This document shows, piece by piece, positions 1 to 8,590 of a DNA stretch of 64,000 nt (its first letter is position 1; each line of letters begins with the position of its first letter). The translations under genes were made by a program, and so were the position numbers. The notes below the pieces were generated by a model. That model worked only from the letters and a program-made list of their open reading frames with translations. It did no database searches and was not told the DNA's origin. Source of the DNA: Nitrospirales bacterium. Its GTDB lineage: Bacteria > Nitrospirota > Nitrospiria > Nitrospirales > UBA8639. The DNA lies in NCBI GenBank assembly GCA_021604105.1, contig BQIW01000009.1:1-64000 (forward strand), read 5' to 3'.

Positions 1-947
1 GACACCACCTCATGCCATCGGCTATCGGGACTGACTCGGTAACGGACCGGCAGCCACTTGGCGAACAACCCCATGCTCTCCTCCAGCTCTTCATAGGGCC
101 TTCCCTCACAGAGCGTCGCGACCACCAACTCCTGTTTGCCAGTCAACTTCCACAAGAGCGCATACCAGGCACCCAGCAACATGGATGCAATCGGACTCTG
201 AGAATGCAGGGCCATACTTGTCAGGATTTCTACAACTGAAGGATCCAGATCTCTGCAATATTCCTCCCGGCGCGGCTGTGTGTGGTTCGTTCCAGGGCGT
301 TCAAACGGAAGGACGAGTGGAGGAGAATAACGAAAGTCATGACCATGCCAATAGGTCTGGCCTGCTTTTACATCTTTGTCTGTCAGCAACTCATTTTGCC
401 ATTCAGAGAATTGCACGTACTGGACCGGGTCGCTGAAACATTCCCTGCCTTCACAACCAGCCTGATAGGTCGATGAAAGCTGCCGGATGAGATTTCTAAT
501 GGTCCAAGCATCCGCGCATAACGCAGGCAGACGAATGAGCAACGCATGCTTCCGGAGCGAGAACTTCGCCAAACGGAGACATAAATGAGGGAGAGTCTCG
601 AAGTCGAACGGCCAGATCTGCTGTTCATCGATCAGGCGCCGGAGTTCCTGTTCGTGTTGCTCGACGGCCAGGTGGCTTAAATCCAGATGGTCCCATGACA
701 GGTCACACGAATCATGAATGACTTGAAACGGCACTTTTACTCCAGATTCACGATGAAAGGTCGTCCTGAAAATCTCATACTGGCCCACCACGGATTGCAT
801 CGCTGCTTCCAATGTTGCGACATTGAGTGGCCCCTCCAACACCACCGAACAGTGGGCCTCTCGGGGTCGATGATCTCCCTGGAGCATCCAAAGATGTTTT
901 TGCTGGGGAGAAAGCCGGATTCCTTGAAGATTCTGTTGCATCACCAT
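1..947 (-). CDS. Nonribosomal peptide synthetase, N-terminal condensation domain (partial)
   Basis: The reverse strand is open from an ATG at 947 (or a second ATG at 941, better spaced from the AAAAGGGG ribosome site) to the left edge, so about 315 residues are visible and the gene continues outside. The translation has the build of an NRPS condensation domain: LSPQQKHLWML near residue 10, EIFRTTFHRESG near 56, then the core-motif region and a VQFSEWQNELL segment. The catalytic HHxxxDG is replaced by PALCADAW (about residues 139-146 from the 941 start): both histidines are lost and the Asp is kept. It may therefore be a non-condensing or unusual C-like domain of an NRPS or NRPS-PKS. Adenylation and carrier domains would lie outside the window. 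Confidence 0.75.
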   Translation of the reverse strand, partial: MVMQQNLQGIRLSPQQKHLWMLQGDHRPREAHCSVVLEGPLNVATLEAAMQSVVGQYEIFRTTFHRESGVKVPFQVIHDSCDLSWDHLDLSHLAVEQHEQELRRLIDEQQIWPFDFETLPHLCLRLAKFSLRKHALLIRLPALCADAWTIRNLIRQLSSTYQAGCEGRECFSDPVQYVQFSEWQNELLTDKDVKAGQTYWHGHDFRYSPPLVLPFERPGTNHTQPRREEYCRDLDPSVVEILTSMALHSQSPIASMLLGAWYALLWKLTGKQELVVATLCEGRPYEELEESMGLFAKWLPVRYRVSPDSRWHEVV

Positions 948-965
948 ACCCCTTTTATACGTCGA

Positions 966-1238
966 TCATCTGCCTTGCCTCTTGATACACCATGTCCCCC
1001 ATTGCACGACGATCTTGCCTGGCCAATCATAGGGATCTCGGGTGTAGGCGACCAACATGTTGTCCAATAATAGGAGTTCGCCTGTTTGCCATGCTAAGAG
1101 GAGCGCCATTCGCTCGTAGATTTCACCGATTTTCTTGCCAACCGCATCGTCGATTGGCGAACCATCCCCGAAATAGGCATTCCGGGAAAGTCGTCCCATC
1201 CCCCAACAAAGGGACGTAATTGGAAACCCATGGAACAA
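966..1238 (-). pseudogene. C-terminal remnant of TauD/SyrP-like Fe(II)/2-oxoglutarate oxygenase
   Basis: About 90 codons match the carboxy end of clavaminate synthase/SyrP-like dioxygenases: RNAYFGDGSPIDD, then GELLLLDNMLVAYTRDPY and KIVVQWG. These oxygenases hydroxylate carrier-bound amino acids or free substrates and often sit beside NRPS genes, which fits the synthetase starting 18 bp downstream. Upstream in the same frame there are stop codons (TAA TAA just before the LFH motif), so the iron-binding N-terminal half is missing and the only start is TTG. I read it as a truncated relic left by rearrangement, perhaps linked to the repeat at 1376-1566. Confidence 0.6.
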
Positions 1239-1375
1239 GATGCCGGCAGGTTATTACAAATGTGCCATCAAGCATGGCTTGGCCTGGGTATGATACCCCT
1301 CACGATGTTGTTGAGATCCGCATAGCCGCTTTTGGTTGAGAGACAGCCGAATCCTTTGCATTTGGGTCTCTTGTT

Positions 1376-1566
1376 GGGAGTGTTGAATAATAAAGATATT
1401 CAAGTCCAAATTTGCCCAGGATTAGATTACTCATCAAAGGCTCCGGGTCGGTTCAAAAAAGTCCGTCCAGCAAGGCCGCAGCCGTTTTTACGCGCGGAGC
1501 GTACGCTGAGTACGTGAGCACGGGAAAATGGCGAGAACGCCGCTGACGGCTTTTTTCAACAGACCC
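1376..1566 (+). repeat. 191-bp palindromic MITE-like repeat, copy 1
   Basis: This stretch matches 46794-46984 in inverted orientation over the same 191-bp length, with about 11 mismatches by eye. The last 122 bp (1445-1566) begin with GGGTCGGTTCAAAAAAGTCC and end with the imperfect complement of that sequence, so the core can fold into a long hairpin with imperfect terminal inverted repeats. It encodes no transposase. Small non-autonomous elements of this kind are scattered between genes in Nitrospira-type genomes (from memory, not searched). Confidence 0.8.
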
Positions 1567-2158
1567 ATAGAGAGTTTATTTACCTGGAGATGGCCCGGCT
1601 CTATGTGAGGGACAGGATCCGAATGTCATACGTATGCCGAAACTCAATTTAACTGACGATGACAAAGCGAACTTTCGATTGAGCCATTTACGATGGTCCT
1701 TTCAGGACGTTGAGCCGTGTGAGCATTCCTCGATGATAGAGTCCACCATCCGCCACATGAGACAACACCTGGGTGTTTTTACAATGGACTCGCACCCCGG
1801 TCCCCATTTGTACCCGAATGACCGGACCTGGAACCGTAGCAACCTGCTACCTTCCCATCCAAATGCTCAAGAGGTCACTTCTCTGTTGGAACCAGGCCAA
1901 GAAAGTGATGTGTTGTGTTTGAGATACGACGGAATACCGGAACAAGGGTGTTAATCGGCTCCGCCATCGCATTGTTCCTCCTTATCATTTAAGGCACTAT
2001 TTGCTAGCCCAGGACATTTCCTACCCAGGATGAAATAAGGAGAATCTTGTCGGGTTACCGTCAAGAGGCAGCGGGGAGAACATCCGAGGAATCAATCGGG
2101 ACCGTTAAGGGAAGAGCGATTCCTCTTTGCTCATGAACGTACATGCCACTTGGCGGCA
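1567..2158. other. Intergenic stretch without a convincing gene
   Basis: About 590 bp without a supported gene. The only item of note is a reverse-strand ATG at 1972 preceded by AAGGAGGA, opening a 41-codon frame that stops at 1847. The same frame continues after the stop for about 50 more codons, which could mean a decayed gene. I do not recognise the product. The forward reading frame at 1634-1954 has no ribosome site or family resemblance. Confidence 0.4.
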
Positions 2159-2893
2159 TTAGTCCAGCCACTCGTACAATTCATTGGCGTCAAGGGCTTT
2201 CGCCCACAACCATCCTTGTCCTTTTTCGATCCCAATAGCCCGAAGAAAAGCCGCTTGTTCTGGGGTCTCAATGCCCTCGGCGACAATATCCACCTTAAGA
2301 ATACTGGCCAAGGCTGCAATCCCACGCACCAGCCGTTCTGCCGCAACATTTGTTCCCAATTGCCGAATAAAGGATTGGTCAATTTTAAGGGTGTCCACTT
2401 CCAAACCAATGAGTTGTTGCAGTCCCGAGTGCCCGGTACCGAAGTCATCAATGGCCACTCGGGCACCCAATTGCCGAGCAAGGCGAATGGCATCCCGGCC
2501 TTTCTCATTGAGTGCCTGCCGTTCAGTGATTTCCCCGGTGAGCTGTGGGAGGTGGGCTATCAACCCTAATTTCTCCAGCACCGGCAAGATCTTGTTTTTC
2601 CCCATCACAATGGGAGGCAGATTCACGCTCACGGAAAATGTGGGATGTTCGACCAGCAGAGTGCCTAAATCTGTTTTAAGGCACGTAAACATGCAGGTGG
2701 TTAACTCTAGAGCTAAATCCTCCTGGGATTCGAGTTCGTCAATAACGGGTTCAATGCTGGTCTCACGTCCATCATCCGCTCGCCACCGAGCAAGGGCTTC
2801 ACAGCCCACAATTCGATTGGTGGTGAGATCGATGATCGGTTGATACCTAGCGAAAACGGAAGACCGAACGGTATTACTAGAAAGAGTAGACAT
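2159..2893 (-). CDS. EAL-domain cyclic-di-GMP phosphodiesterase
   Basis: A 244-residue protein consisting almost entirely of one EAL domain, which hydrolyses c-di-GMP to pGpG and thereby lowers biofilm and raises motility signals. Catalytic and metal-binding motifs are in order: EALARW near residue 33, SVNLPP near 90, EITER near 120, IDDFGTG near 148, LKID near 168, VAEGIET near 204 and QGWLW near 226. No GGDEF, PAS, membrane or receiver domain is attached, so it is a cytoplasmic stand-alone enzyme. It lies just outside the integrated element and transcribes away from it. All residues I would expect for activity appear present. Confidence 0.9.
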   Translation of the reverse strand: MSTLSSNTVRSSVFARYQPIIDLTTNRIVGCEALARWRADDGRETSIEPVIDELESQEDLALELTTCMFTCLKTDLGTLLVEHPTFSVSVNLPPIVMGKNKILPVLEKLGLIAHLPQLTGEITERQALNEKGRDAIRLARQLGARVAIDDFGTGHSGLQQLIGLEVDTLKIDQSFIRQLGTNVAAERLVRGIAALASILKVDIVAEGIETPEQAAFLRAIGIEKGQGWLWAKALDANELYEWLD

Positions 2894-3166
2894 GGGTAGT
2901 GAGTGTTTTTATGTATGGATGTATCCTCAACCTCCAGCAGGTGATGAAATCACGGCTGGTCAAGTCAGGACAGCGTCATTCTACCTCAATCAGCTAGATC
3001 ACAGCGAGCGCTCTTCCTCGCCCCAACATACGAGATAACGTTAGAGGAATCATACAAACACAAGGCCTGGTTTGTTCAAACTGATCTATTCGTCTGAGTG
3101 ACAGGCGCCAAGGTTGCTGTTAAAATCTTTCGGCATGATATCAGGAGAGAGCGTCTTAACGGAGTA

Positions 3167-3214
<48 letters not shown>

Positions 3215-3332
3215 GAGAGGAATTTTTTAATACGGTGGCACGGCATGACACAGCATAGTACACAGAAGGCATATGAATACAGGTGTTTCGTATCATCTTG
3301 TTTAATCCTGTGAAATGTGGTGTCATGCCCTC

Positions 3333-3383
3333 AACCGTAGCAAAAACCGGAAATCTGATTTCCAACCGTAGCAAAAACCGTAA
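3333..3383 (+). repeat. Tandem candidate integrase arm sites
   Basis: AACCGTAGCAAAAACCG occurs at 3333-3349 and 3364-3380, 31 bp apart in the same direction. A third copy is at 14007-14023 near the other end of the element. In the second and third copies the identity extends through TAA. Position near both ends, inside the att repeats, suggests arm-type binding sites for the integrase or excisionase. This is inference from placement. Confidence 0.55.
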
Positions 3384-3521
3384 CAAGAATTTGATGTTTC
3401 CTTCTCCCTAACTATTTCTTTTTTGGGGGCAACAATCGGCCTAATTACCCGATTGGCGGTGGTCCTGGCCATCGTGCCCCCAAACCTTCCCATAACCAGG
3501 ATTTCCCAACCAGGAGGGAAT

Positions 3522-4223
3522 ATGGCGAAAAAATCAATAACACCAAAAATCAAAACTCTTACAGTCCCTTACCGGGAAACGTTAGGAGATTTTCTGAGGG
3601 AAGCCAGGAGTGCCTGGAGAGACCTCAATCCTAAACCCAAAAAGAAAACCGGGCGTCCATCAGAACAACAGCAAGTGTTCGAAATATGTGACAGTATTTT
3701 ATTGGCGAATGGAAATGCTTTTCCTATCGAACGATTAGAAAAGGTATTCCCATACAATTCCGTATCTGTTGGGAATTGGGTTTTATTGGTTCAAAAACAG
3801 ACTAAAACTGCACAACTTCCGGAGGGATTAGCGAAAAACACAATTTGGAGACATTTCACAGCATGGCTAATTGAAGAAATCGAGAGACAAGAAAAAAAAA
3901 TCGAGAGACTAGATGAATGCTGGAATATACCATGGCCTCTGATGGTTCATGCCTTCCGAAACAACTTTCAAATTCTTGATAGGTATCGGTTGTTATTTAA
4001 ATTTGTTCGAGAGAATTCAACCCTTTTATTCAAGCAATCTGAAGACAAACTTTCTTTATTTTTTACAGGCAAGGAGATAAGCGAACTCGAAGATACTATA
4101 TATTGTCCCTGGGAAATTCTGCTGATGGTGCCTTTCGAGCTTGCTCCTGACAGAATTGTGGCCATGGCTAAATCAAAATCCCTTCCCAAGCTTGCGAAAT
4201 ATACCTGGTCTGATTACCTCTAA
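3522..4223 (+). CDS. Element protein of unknown function
   Basis: A 233-residue protein read from ATG 3522, which follows AGGAGGGA. An in-frame ATG at 3423 lacks such a site. It is lysine-rich at the start (MAKKSITPKIKTL), is predicted soluble and helical, and contains an EEIERQEKKIERLDE segment that could form a short coiled coil. No catalytic motif or family is recognisable. Its base composition looks more AT-rich than the structural genes further right, suggesting a separate origin within the element. It is the first gene after attL, ahead of the excisionase-like gene, so a regulatory or accessory role is possible but unproven. Confidence 0.6.
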   Translation: MAKKSITPKIKTLTVPYRETLGDFLREARSAWRDLNPKPKKKTGRPSEQQQVFEICDSILLANGNAFPIERLEKVFPYNSVSVGNWVLLVQKQTKTAQLPEGLAKNTIWRHFTAWLIEEIERQEKKIERLDECWNIPWPLMVHAFRNNFQILDRYRLLFKFVRENSTLLFKQSEDKLSLFFTGKEISELEDTIYCPWEILLMVPFELAPDRIVAMAKSKSLPKLAKYTWSDYL

Positions 4224-4344
4224 CTCCTTCCTAGAAGATAAAAAATCCCTCCGTTTGATTTTATCCAAAAACTCCTTTTCAAAATTTTGGGACTCCGTTT
4301 CTTTGTGCCGTCCTGGTAAATCTAGAGCCATGGAGGGTACGCAT

Positions 4345-4515
4345 ATGAAACTTGAAACAATCCCCGTTGCGGCTGAAGTGCTGAGATGTTGTAAGGCCAC
4401 GCTCTACGCAAAAATTCGGAGTAATGAAATTCCGGCCTATCACATCGGACGGAAAGTGTTGGTCAATATTCCGGAAGTATTAGCAGCTTTGCGGAATGGA
4501 ACAGATGAGCAATAG
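4345..4515 (+). CDS. Excisionase-like helix-turn-helix protein
   Basis: A 56-residue protein starting at ATG 4345, with GGAGGG 8 bp upstream. The sequence IPVAAEVLRCCKATLYAKIRSNEIPAYHIGRKVLVN is the winged helix-turn-helix of the MerR/excisionase (HTH_17) type: a first helix, a recognition helix with TLYAKI, and a wing with IPAYHIGRK. Such proteins bind attachment-site DNA and steer the integrase toward excision, or act as small regulators like AlpA. The gene lies far from the integrase but in the same element, and ends just before a hairpin. Function is by family resemblance only. Confidence 0.75.
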   Translation: MKLETIPVAAEVLRCCKATLYAKIRSNEIPAYHIGRKVLVNIPEVLAALRNGTDEQ

Positions 4516-4517
4516 AA

Positions 4518-4549
4518 AAACCCCTGAGAGTTGTGGTCCCAGGGGTTTA
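4518..4549 (+). terminator. Hairpin terminator after the excisionase-like gene
   Basis: AAACCCCTG and CAGGGGTTT form a 9-bp stem around a loop of about 13 nt, starting two bases after the stop codon and ending in a short T run. It could be an intrinsic terminator or attenuator before the next gene, though the T tract is weak. Confidence 0.5.
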
Positions 4550-4568
4550 AATGAAAGGCGGACAGGAT

Positions 4569-5093
4569 ATGGCAAGTTTAAGCCAATTGCATGGGCAGAT
4601 CAAGACGGCGGCCGTTGATTACACCGATGATATTGACCTCGGAGAAATAGAAGATCCCTATCCACTGATCCCCGAAGGTATTTATGACGTGGCTTTCCTT
4701 AAAGCCCATCGTATGCGGATCGGAAAAGCGCCACGACTGTTGATGTATTTCCAAATTTGTGACCCGGGTCAATATCACGGGATCGTTCTCATCATGGGTG
4801 TGAATTACCCCAAAAACGGCAAAAAAAAATGGGGGGCACTCTCGAAAATGGCCGAATGTTACCGCATAGCGGCAGGACGTAACCCGGATCGGTTTGATGT
4901 CGGGCGGGTTTCGACCAGTATTTTTAAGGGAAAGGTTTTGGCCGCCAAGGTTTCCACGGTCAAGCGTGGCCGAAATCAAATCTCACGCGACGAATCATCT
5001 CATTATTCAGTGATCGAAAAATTGGTCGACCCAAAATTCATTCATGATCACTATCAATCAAAGGATGAGCTCAAGAGTTTTGAAGTCTCTTAG
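4569..5093 (+). CDS. Element protein, weakly DUF669-like
   Basis: A 174-residue protein. I chose ATG 4569 because AGGCGGACAGG lies just upstream; an in-frame ATG at 4551 would add six residues. The core, from PEGIYDVAFLKAHRMRIGKAPRLLMYFQI through GQYHGIVLIMGVNY, resembles phage DUF669-type proteins in layout: an opening PEG-Y segment, a long beta strand, and a G-(E/Q)-Y-G-like turn. Those proteins travel with phage recombination or replication genes and are thought to be OB-fold-like. The resemblance is faint, and no nuclease or helicase partner is present here. Confidence 0.5.
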   Translation: MASLSQLHGQIKTAAVDYTDDIDLGEIEDPYPLIPEGIYDVAFLKAHRMRIGKAPRLLMYFQICDPGQYHGIVLIMGVNYPKNGKKKWGALSKMAECYRIAAGRNPDRFDVGRVSTSIFKGKVLAAKVSTVKRGRNQISRDESSHYSVIEKLVDPKFIHDHYQSKDELKSFEVS

Positions 5094-5350
5094 TTTTAAA
5101 GTCCTAAAGTTCCATAGTTCCAGAGTTGTTAAGTTCTAAGTTCCCCAGGCGTATGCTAACTGGGTGTAAAAAAAGAAATTTTTGAGGATGTCTTGGCAGA
5201 AAATTTAAACCAAATACGGCATCACAACCTCGATGCCGTTCCCTCTCCTTTACAGGTGGGGGCCTTACCGTCTGGTCTTCCCATCCACCCCTAGAGCGTA
5301 AGACCTCTGGGGGTGGCCAGGCGTTCACCTTGACTTGAAAGGAAACCATC
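5094..5350. other. Non-coding gap with stem-loop
   Basis: 257 bp with no supported gene. It contains a strong inverted repeat, CCACCCC and GGGGGTGG, around a 17-nt loop at about 5284-5317. There is no T run after it. It precedes a small gene and might be a processing or attenuation hairpin. Confidence 0.4.
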
Positions 5351-5539
5351 ATGGCTGAGCAGGTGAGAAAATCACGCAAGCAAAAACCCGAACCCTTTTT
5401 TGAAGGCGATCAAATCCGGATTCTGCCAACCTCTTCGATCCCACGCGATCGGATCGGAATAATTGTGATGACCGATGGCCAATGGTGCCTTGTCCAGATT
5501 GGAACCGAGGTAGTCTGGATCCCCTTGAAACCAGTTTAA
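5351..5539 (+). CDS. Small hypothetical protein, element cargo
   Basis: A 62-residue protein beginning at ATG 5351 after AAAGGAAA. The first 15 residues are basic (RKSRKQKPEP). The rest alternates hydrophobic strands (GDQIRILPTSSIP, RIGIIVMTDGQWCLVQI, EVVWIPLKPV), suggesting a small beta barrel of SH3 or KOW type. No family is assigned. It is followed 25 bp later by another small gene with its own ribosome site. Confidence 0.5.
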   Translation: MAEQVRKSRKQKPEPFFEGDQIRILPTSSIPRDRIGIIVMTDGQWCLVQIGTEVVWIPLKPV

Positions 5540-5564
5540 TTCGGGGCAAATCGGAGGGAAACGT

Positions 5565-5751
5565 ATGTCCAATAATTTAAGGCAATCCATTGACCGAGTC
5601 CGGCGGGCGGTCAGGGGTATTCCCGGCCGAACATTGTTGGGCAAGGCGGTCTATCGGGCTTTGGATTCGGCCGAGACCGCACTTTAAGTGCGGGGATGCC
5701 AAAGCGGTGCAGGAGGAACTCGATAACATCAACGGATTATTACAAGACTAA
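5565..5751 (+). CDS. Small element protein split by a +1 shift at CTT-TAA
   Basis: ATG 5565 follows GGAGGG with good spacing. The zero frame encodes a 40-residue basic helical protein ending in ALDSAETAL and a TAA at 5685-5687. Skipping one T at CTT-TAA continues smoothly as KCGDAKAVQEELDNINGLLQD and ends at 5751, with clearly protein-like composition. The site has the same layout as the CUU-UGA +1 shift of prfB, but I see no internal Shine-Dalgarno-like spur. It may be a programmed shift, a simple frameshift mutation or a sequencing slip. Function is unknown. Confidence 0.5.
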
Positions 5752-5767
5752 CAAAGGAGCATGACCC

Positions 5768-6142
5768 ATGGACGAAATAAACCAAATTTTGGAATCCCTG
5801 AAAAACCACGTTGCCGACCTGGAAGCCACTGGCGCGGATCCGGTTGAAATCACGAATGACCTACTCACTCTTCTCGGTGAACGATGCCAAGCGCACAGCG
5901 GCGTATCTGAGGTTGAGGGCCTAGTGTTTGATTCTGACGAACTAATGCTGATGAGCATCGGTACACGACTGGCCGCAAAGCGGAGCGAACGAAGGGGAAT
6001 CACAACAGATCCCATCCTTGCATTGCTCGCCTATAGTTCAGAGCAAGCCCTAGCCCTCTTGGGCCGCGAAAAACTCCGGAGCGTTCTTGAAGGCCAATGC
6101 GCGGAGCTAACGTGTCCGGCGGATTTTTGGGGAAAGGGGTAA
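5768..6142 (+). CDS. Hypothetical element protein
   Basis: A 124-residue acidic, mostly helical protein starting at ATG 5768 after AAAGGAGC. The amino-terminal half is coiled-coil-like (MDEINQILESLKNHVADLEATG). The C-terminal half carries IGTRLAAKRSERRG and then hydrophobic helices. No motif links it to a known family. It is the last gene before the capsid region and 16 bp after the frameshifted small gene, so co-transcription is likely. Confidence 0.55.
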   Translation: MDEINQILESLKNHVADLEATGADPVEITNDLLTLLGERCQAHSGVSEVEGLVFDSDELMLMSIGTRLAAKRSERRGITTDPILALLAYSSEQALALLGREKLRSVLEGQCAELTCPADFWGKG

Positions 6143-6399
6143 TGTTTTAAAAAGACAAATAACGTTTTTAATTGTCAATCGAAATTCAATGGAATATAAT
6201 CTATGCAATTCTGGACTACACCACGGTGATGTCCAGGAGAGGCTTCACGAGCGATTGTGGAGCTACCCACCATACATGGTTTCCAGCGGGATGTTGGAGA
6301 CTCCTCGACAGCGGGACGCTGGCCGAGAAAAAACCTCATTCAGTACATTTTTTGTCAACAACATTTTTGTTCGCCTATGTGCGATCAATGGAGACCATT

Positions 6400-7665
6400 A
6401 TGGATGAAATTAAAAAACTCATCGAGGAAATTATTGCAACACAACGGGCCTTTCAGGGTCGGTCAGATAAACATGACTCGGCAGTGAAGAACCTTCAAGC
6501 CAAATACGACGAGCTGGTCAAGCAGATAGTCAGCCTCGAAATTGGCGGGGGTGGGGGCTACAGCGCCGGAAAACGTGATGAGGACACTAAAAAATATGAA
6601 AAAGCCTGGTGGATGACCGCCCTTCGTCGGGAGGTGAATGATTCGGATATCGACCGCCATTTCCAGGGGAAATATTCCCAAGATTTTGAAGCCATGATCC
6701 GGCTTGGAAAGTCTGCCCCCGCAGAGGTCTGGAATTCGATGCAAGTCGGATCTCAACCGGATGGCGGGATTCTGTGCCCAATCGAAATGCAGCGCGATGT
6801 GTACAAGCGCATGTGGGACGACTCGCCCGTCAGGCAGAGCGTGAAGCTCATGCAGATTTCGGCAGGGGGTATCGAGTGGCCAACCGTGACGGATGATACT
6901 GTGGCGAGTGGATGGGTAGGAGAAACCGAGCCCAGGCCTGAAACTGCTTCACCCGAATTCGGCACGCAGTCTATTTACCTCAGGGAACAGTATGCCAACC
7001 CGAGTTTGACACAAAAGCTCGTGGATGACGCGACGATTCCCGTCATTGACCTCGTGATGGACATTATCAGTGACAAACTCATTCGCACAGAAAACGCGGC
7101 CTTTGTGGCGGGGAGTGGCGTCAATCAACCGCGCGGGTTTGCGGACTATACTGCAGCCTCTGTCACGACCGACGACGCCACACGGGCTTGGGGTGTCATT
7201 CAACACGTGGTGTCTGGCGATAACGCCGGATTTCCCACCGTCTCAGGCGTGCCGGGTGCGAGTGATCCGGATGCCCTGGTGACCATGGTGTCCAAATTAA
7301 AAAGCCAATACCGAGCCAAGGCCAAGTGGGCGATGAATCGGCAGGTGGCCGGTGAATTGCGGAAGCTGAAAGATGGCGAAGGGCGCTATTTGTGGCGGGA
7401 TGGCCTAGAAAATGGACAGCCTGACAGACTTTTGGGCTATCCGGTAATGCTTTTAGAAAGTCTGCCAAATATTGCGACTGGAGCCTTTCCGATTTGGTTT
7501 GGCGATTGGAGTCGAGGGTATATGGTCGTTGACCACTTGGCTGGCCTGCGGGTGTTGCGTGATCCATTCACCGTCAAGGGCAAAATCTTTCTATACACAA
7601 CCAAGCGCGTGGGTTCGGATATCATCGACTTCGACGCATTAAAGGCCCTCAAAATTTCCACATAA
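6400..7665 (+). CDS. HK97-family major capsid protein
   Basis: 421 residues from ATG 6400, which has GGAG 6 bp upstream. In-frame sequence reaching back to 6172 does not look coding. Residues 1-60 are a charged coiled coil like the delta/scaffold region. The shell domain follows: QVGSQPDGGILCPIEMQ, VGETEPRPETASPEFG, FVAGSGVNQPRGF, then LKSQYRAKAKWAMNR and the late GKIFLYTTKRVG strand. These are typical of Siphovirus-type capsid subunits that build the icosahedral head. No prohead protease or portal gene is found upstream, where they normally stand. The coding frame is intact, so decay is not evident here. Confidence 0.9.
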   Translation: MDEIKKLIEEIIATQRAFQGRSDKHDSAVKNLQAKYDELVKQIVSLEIGGGGGYSAGKRDEDTKKYEKAWWMTALRREVNDSDIDRHFQGKYSQDFEAMIRLGKSAPAEVWNSMQVGSQPDGGILCPIEMQRDVYKRMWDDSPVRQSVKLMQISAGGIEWPTVTDDTVASGWVGETEPRPETASPEFGTQSIYLREQYANPSLTQKLVDDATIPVIDLVMDIISDKLIRTENAAFVAGSGVNQPRGFADYTAASVTTDDATRAWGVIQHVVSGDNAGFPTVSGVPGASDPDALVTMVSKLKSQYRAKAKWAMNRQVAGELRKLKDGEGRYLWRDGLENGQPDRLLGYPVMLLESLPNIATGAFPIWFGDWSRGYMVVDHLAGLRVLRDPFTVKGKIFLYTTKRVGSDIIDFDALKALKIST

Positions 7666-7984
7666 GGAGGATTGAATTTGCCGGGCCTGTCATGCTGGGT
7701 TCTCAAGGTTGTGTCTCTTCGTCCAGCGCAACCGGATTCCTTTCCCGGTGTGGCGGGCATCACTCCGGCAACTGAGCAGGTGGAGGACTTCACGGTCCTC
7801 TGCCTGTCTTCAGATCAAGGGGGTACCCCATTAAAAAAAATATTATTGAGATGTGTTCAAGCGCAAAGCATTGATTTGTTTGGTTTTTCAAGGAAGTCCA
7901 AATCGACCGGTCGGGGCCTCATCGTGTGCTTTGTGGCAATGATTTTTGTTTGGGACCAAAAAACTTTTGAGAAGGAAATAAATT
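7666..7984. other. Gap after capsid gene, possible gene remnant
   Basis: 319 bp. A strong AAGGAGG ends at 7670, and a TTG start could open a frame running from 7672 to 8001, but its translation is low-complexity and unlike a head-completion protein, and it would overlap the next gene. This is the position where head-tail connector genes usually lie, so it may be an eroded one. No other signal is seen. Confidence 0.4.
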
Positions 7985-8404
7985 ATGGGGGCACGCGGTA
8001 GAGGGGCTAATCGGACATTAGCGGCGGTCCCTGGGGGAGATGTGGTCTCCATCCCACGAGCCAAGCCGCCAGATGAATTGACGCCGGAACAGAAGGTCAT
8101 TTGGCATTCAATCGTCAATAAGTTGCCGGCAGATCATTTCCCAGCGGAAACCCATCTGATTCTGGCCGAATATTGTCGGCATGCCGTGACCGCCAGGCGC
8201 ATTGCCCATTTGAAAAATCAAATTGAGAATGCCGAATCCCTGAACATGGAGGAGTATGCCCTACTCTGCAAGCTGGCGGAAGCAGAGAGCCGGACCTTGG
8301 CCTCCCTCGGAACGAAAATGAGAATGACGCAACAATCGACTTATTCAGCACGAAAAGGGCGTGGTGAACCCCTTGGTCCAAAGCCATGGGAGGACTCAGA
8401 ATAA
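7985..8404 (+). CDS. Phage terminase small subunit-like (P27 type)
   Basis: 139 residues from ATG 7985. The segment DELTPEQKVIWHSIVNKLP, followed by a long helix with YCRHAVTARRIAHLKNQIE and a second helix LCKLAEAESRTLASLGTKM, has the pattern of P27-like small terminases, which recognise phage DNA for packaging. The C-terminus (YSARKGRGEPLGPKPWED) is also typical of the family. The motor ATPase partner (large subunit) normally encoded next to it is absent; instead two tiny proteins follow. If functional it would need a large subunit supplied by another phage. Confidence 0.7.
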   Translation: MGARGRGANRTLAAVPGGDVVSIPRAKPPDELTPEQKVIWHSIVNKLPADHFPAETHLILAEYCRHAVTARRIAHLKNQIENAESLNMEEYALLCKLAEAESRTLASLGTKMRMTQQSTYSARKGRGEPLGPKPWEDSE

Positions 8405-8590
8405 ATGACCCTCCTCACGGTCAGGGAGACAGCCAAACGGCTAGGCGTGCCTCCTCGAACCGTCCTTCGTTTCATTCATGAGGATCGATTCAATGCGGTG
8501 TACCGGCTGAAAACGGCTTTCCGGGTACCGGAATCGGCCATTCAAGCCTATCTCGACCAATACGGACGAAAGGAGACAAACCCATGCTGA
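8405..8590 (+). CDS. Small helix-turn-helix (excisionase/MerR-like) protein
   Basis: 61 residues, starting at ATG 8405 directly after the stop of the small terminase gene. LTVRETAKRLGVPPRTVLRFIHEDRFNAVYRLKTAFRVPESAIQAYL is a clear HTH_17 fold: a first helix, a GVPPRTVLRFI recognition helix, a wing and a final dimer helix. It probably binds DNA. Its position inside the structural block, rather than next to the integrase, suggests a packaging or regulatory role rather than a classical excisionase, but that is inference. Confidence 0.7.
   Translation: MTLLTVRETAKRLGVPPRTVLRFIHEDRFNAVYRLKTAFRVPESAIQAYLDQYGRKETNPC

Noticed and set aside
1634..1954. Forward 106-codon reading frame in the left intergenic region
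   Set aside because: No ribosome site, no family resemblance, and odd composition; a reverse-strand relic is equally likely.
2150..2843. Long forward frames opposite the EAL gene
   Set aside because: They are the complement of a clearly conserved EAL domain and have arginine/serine-rich shadow composition.
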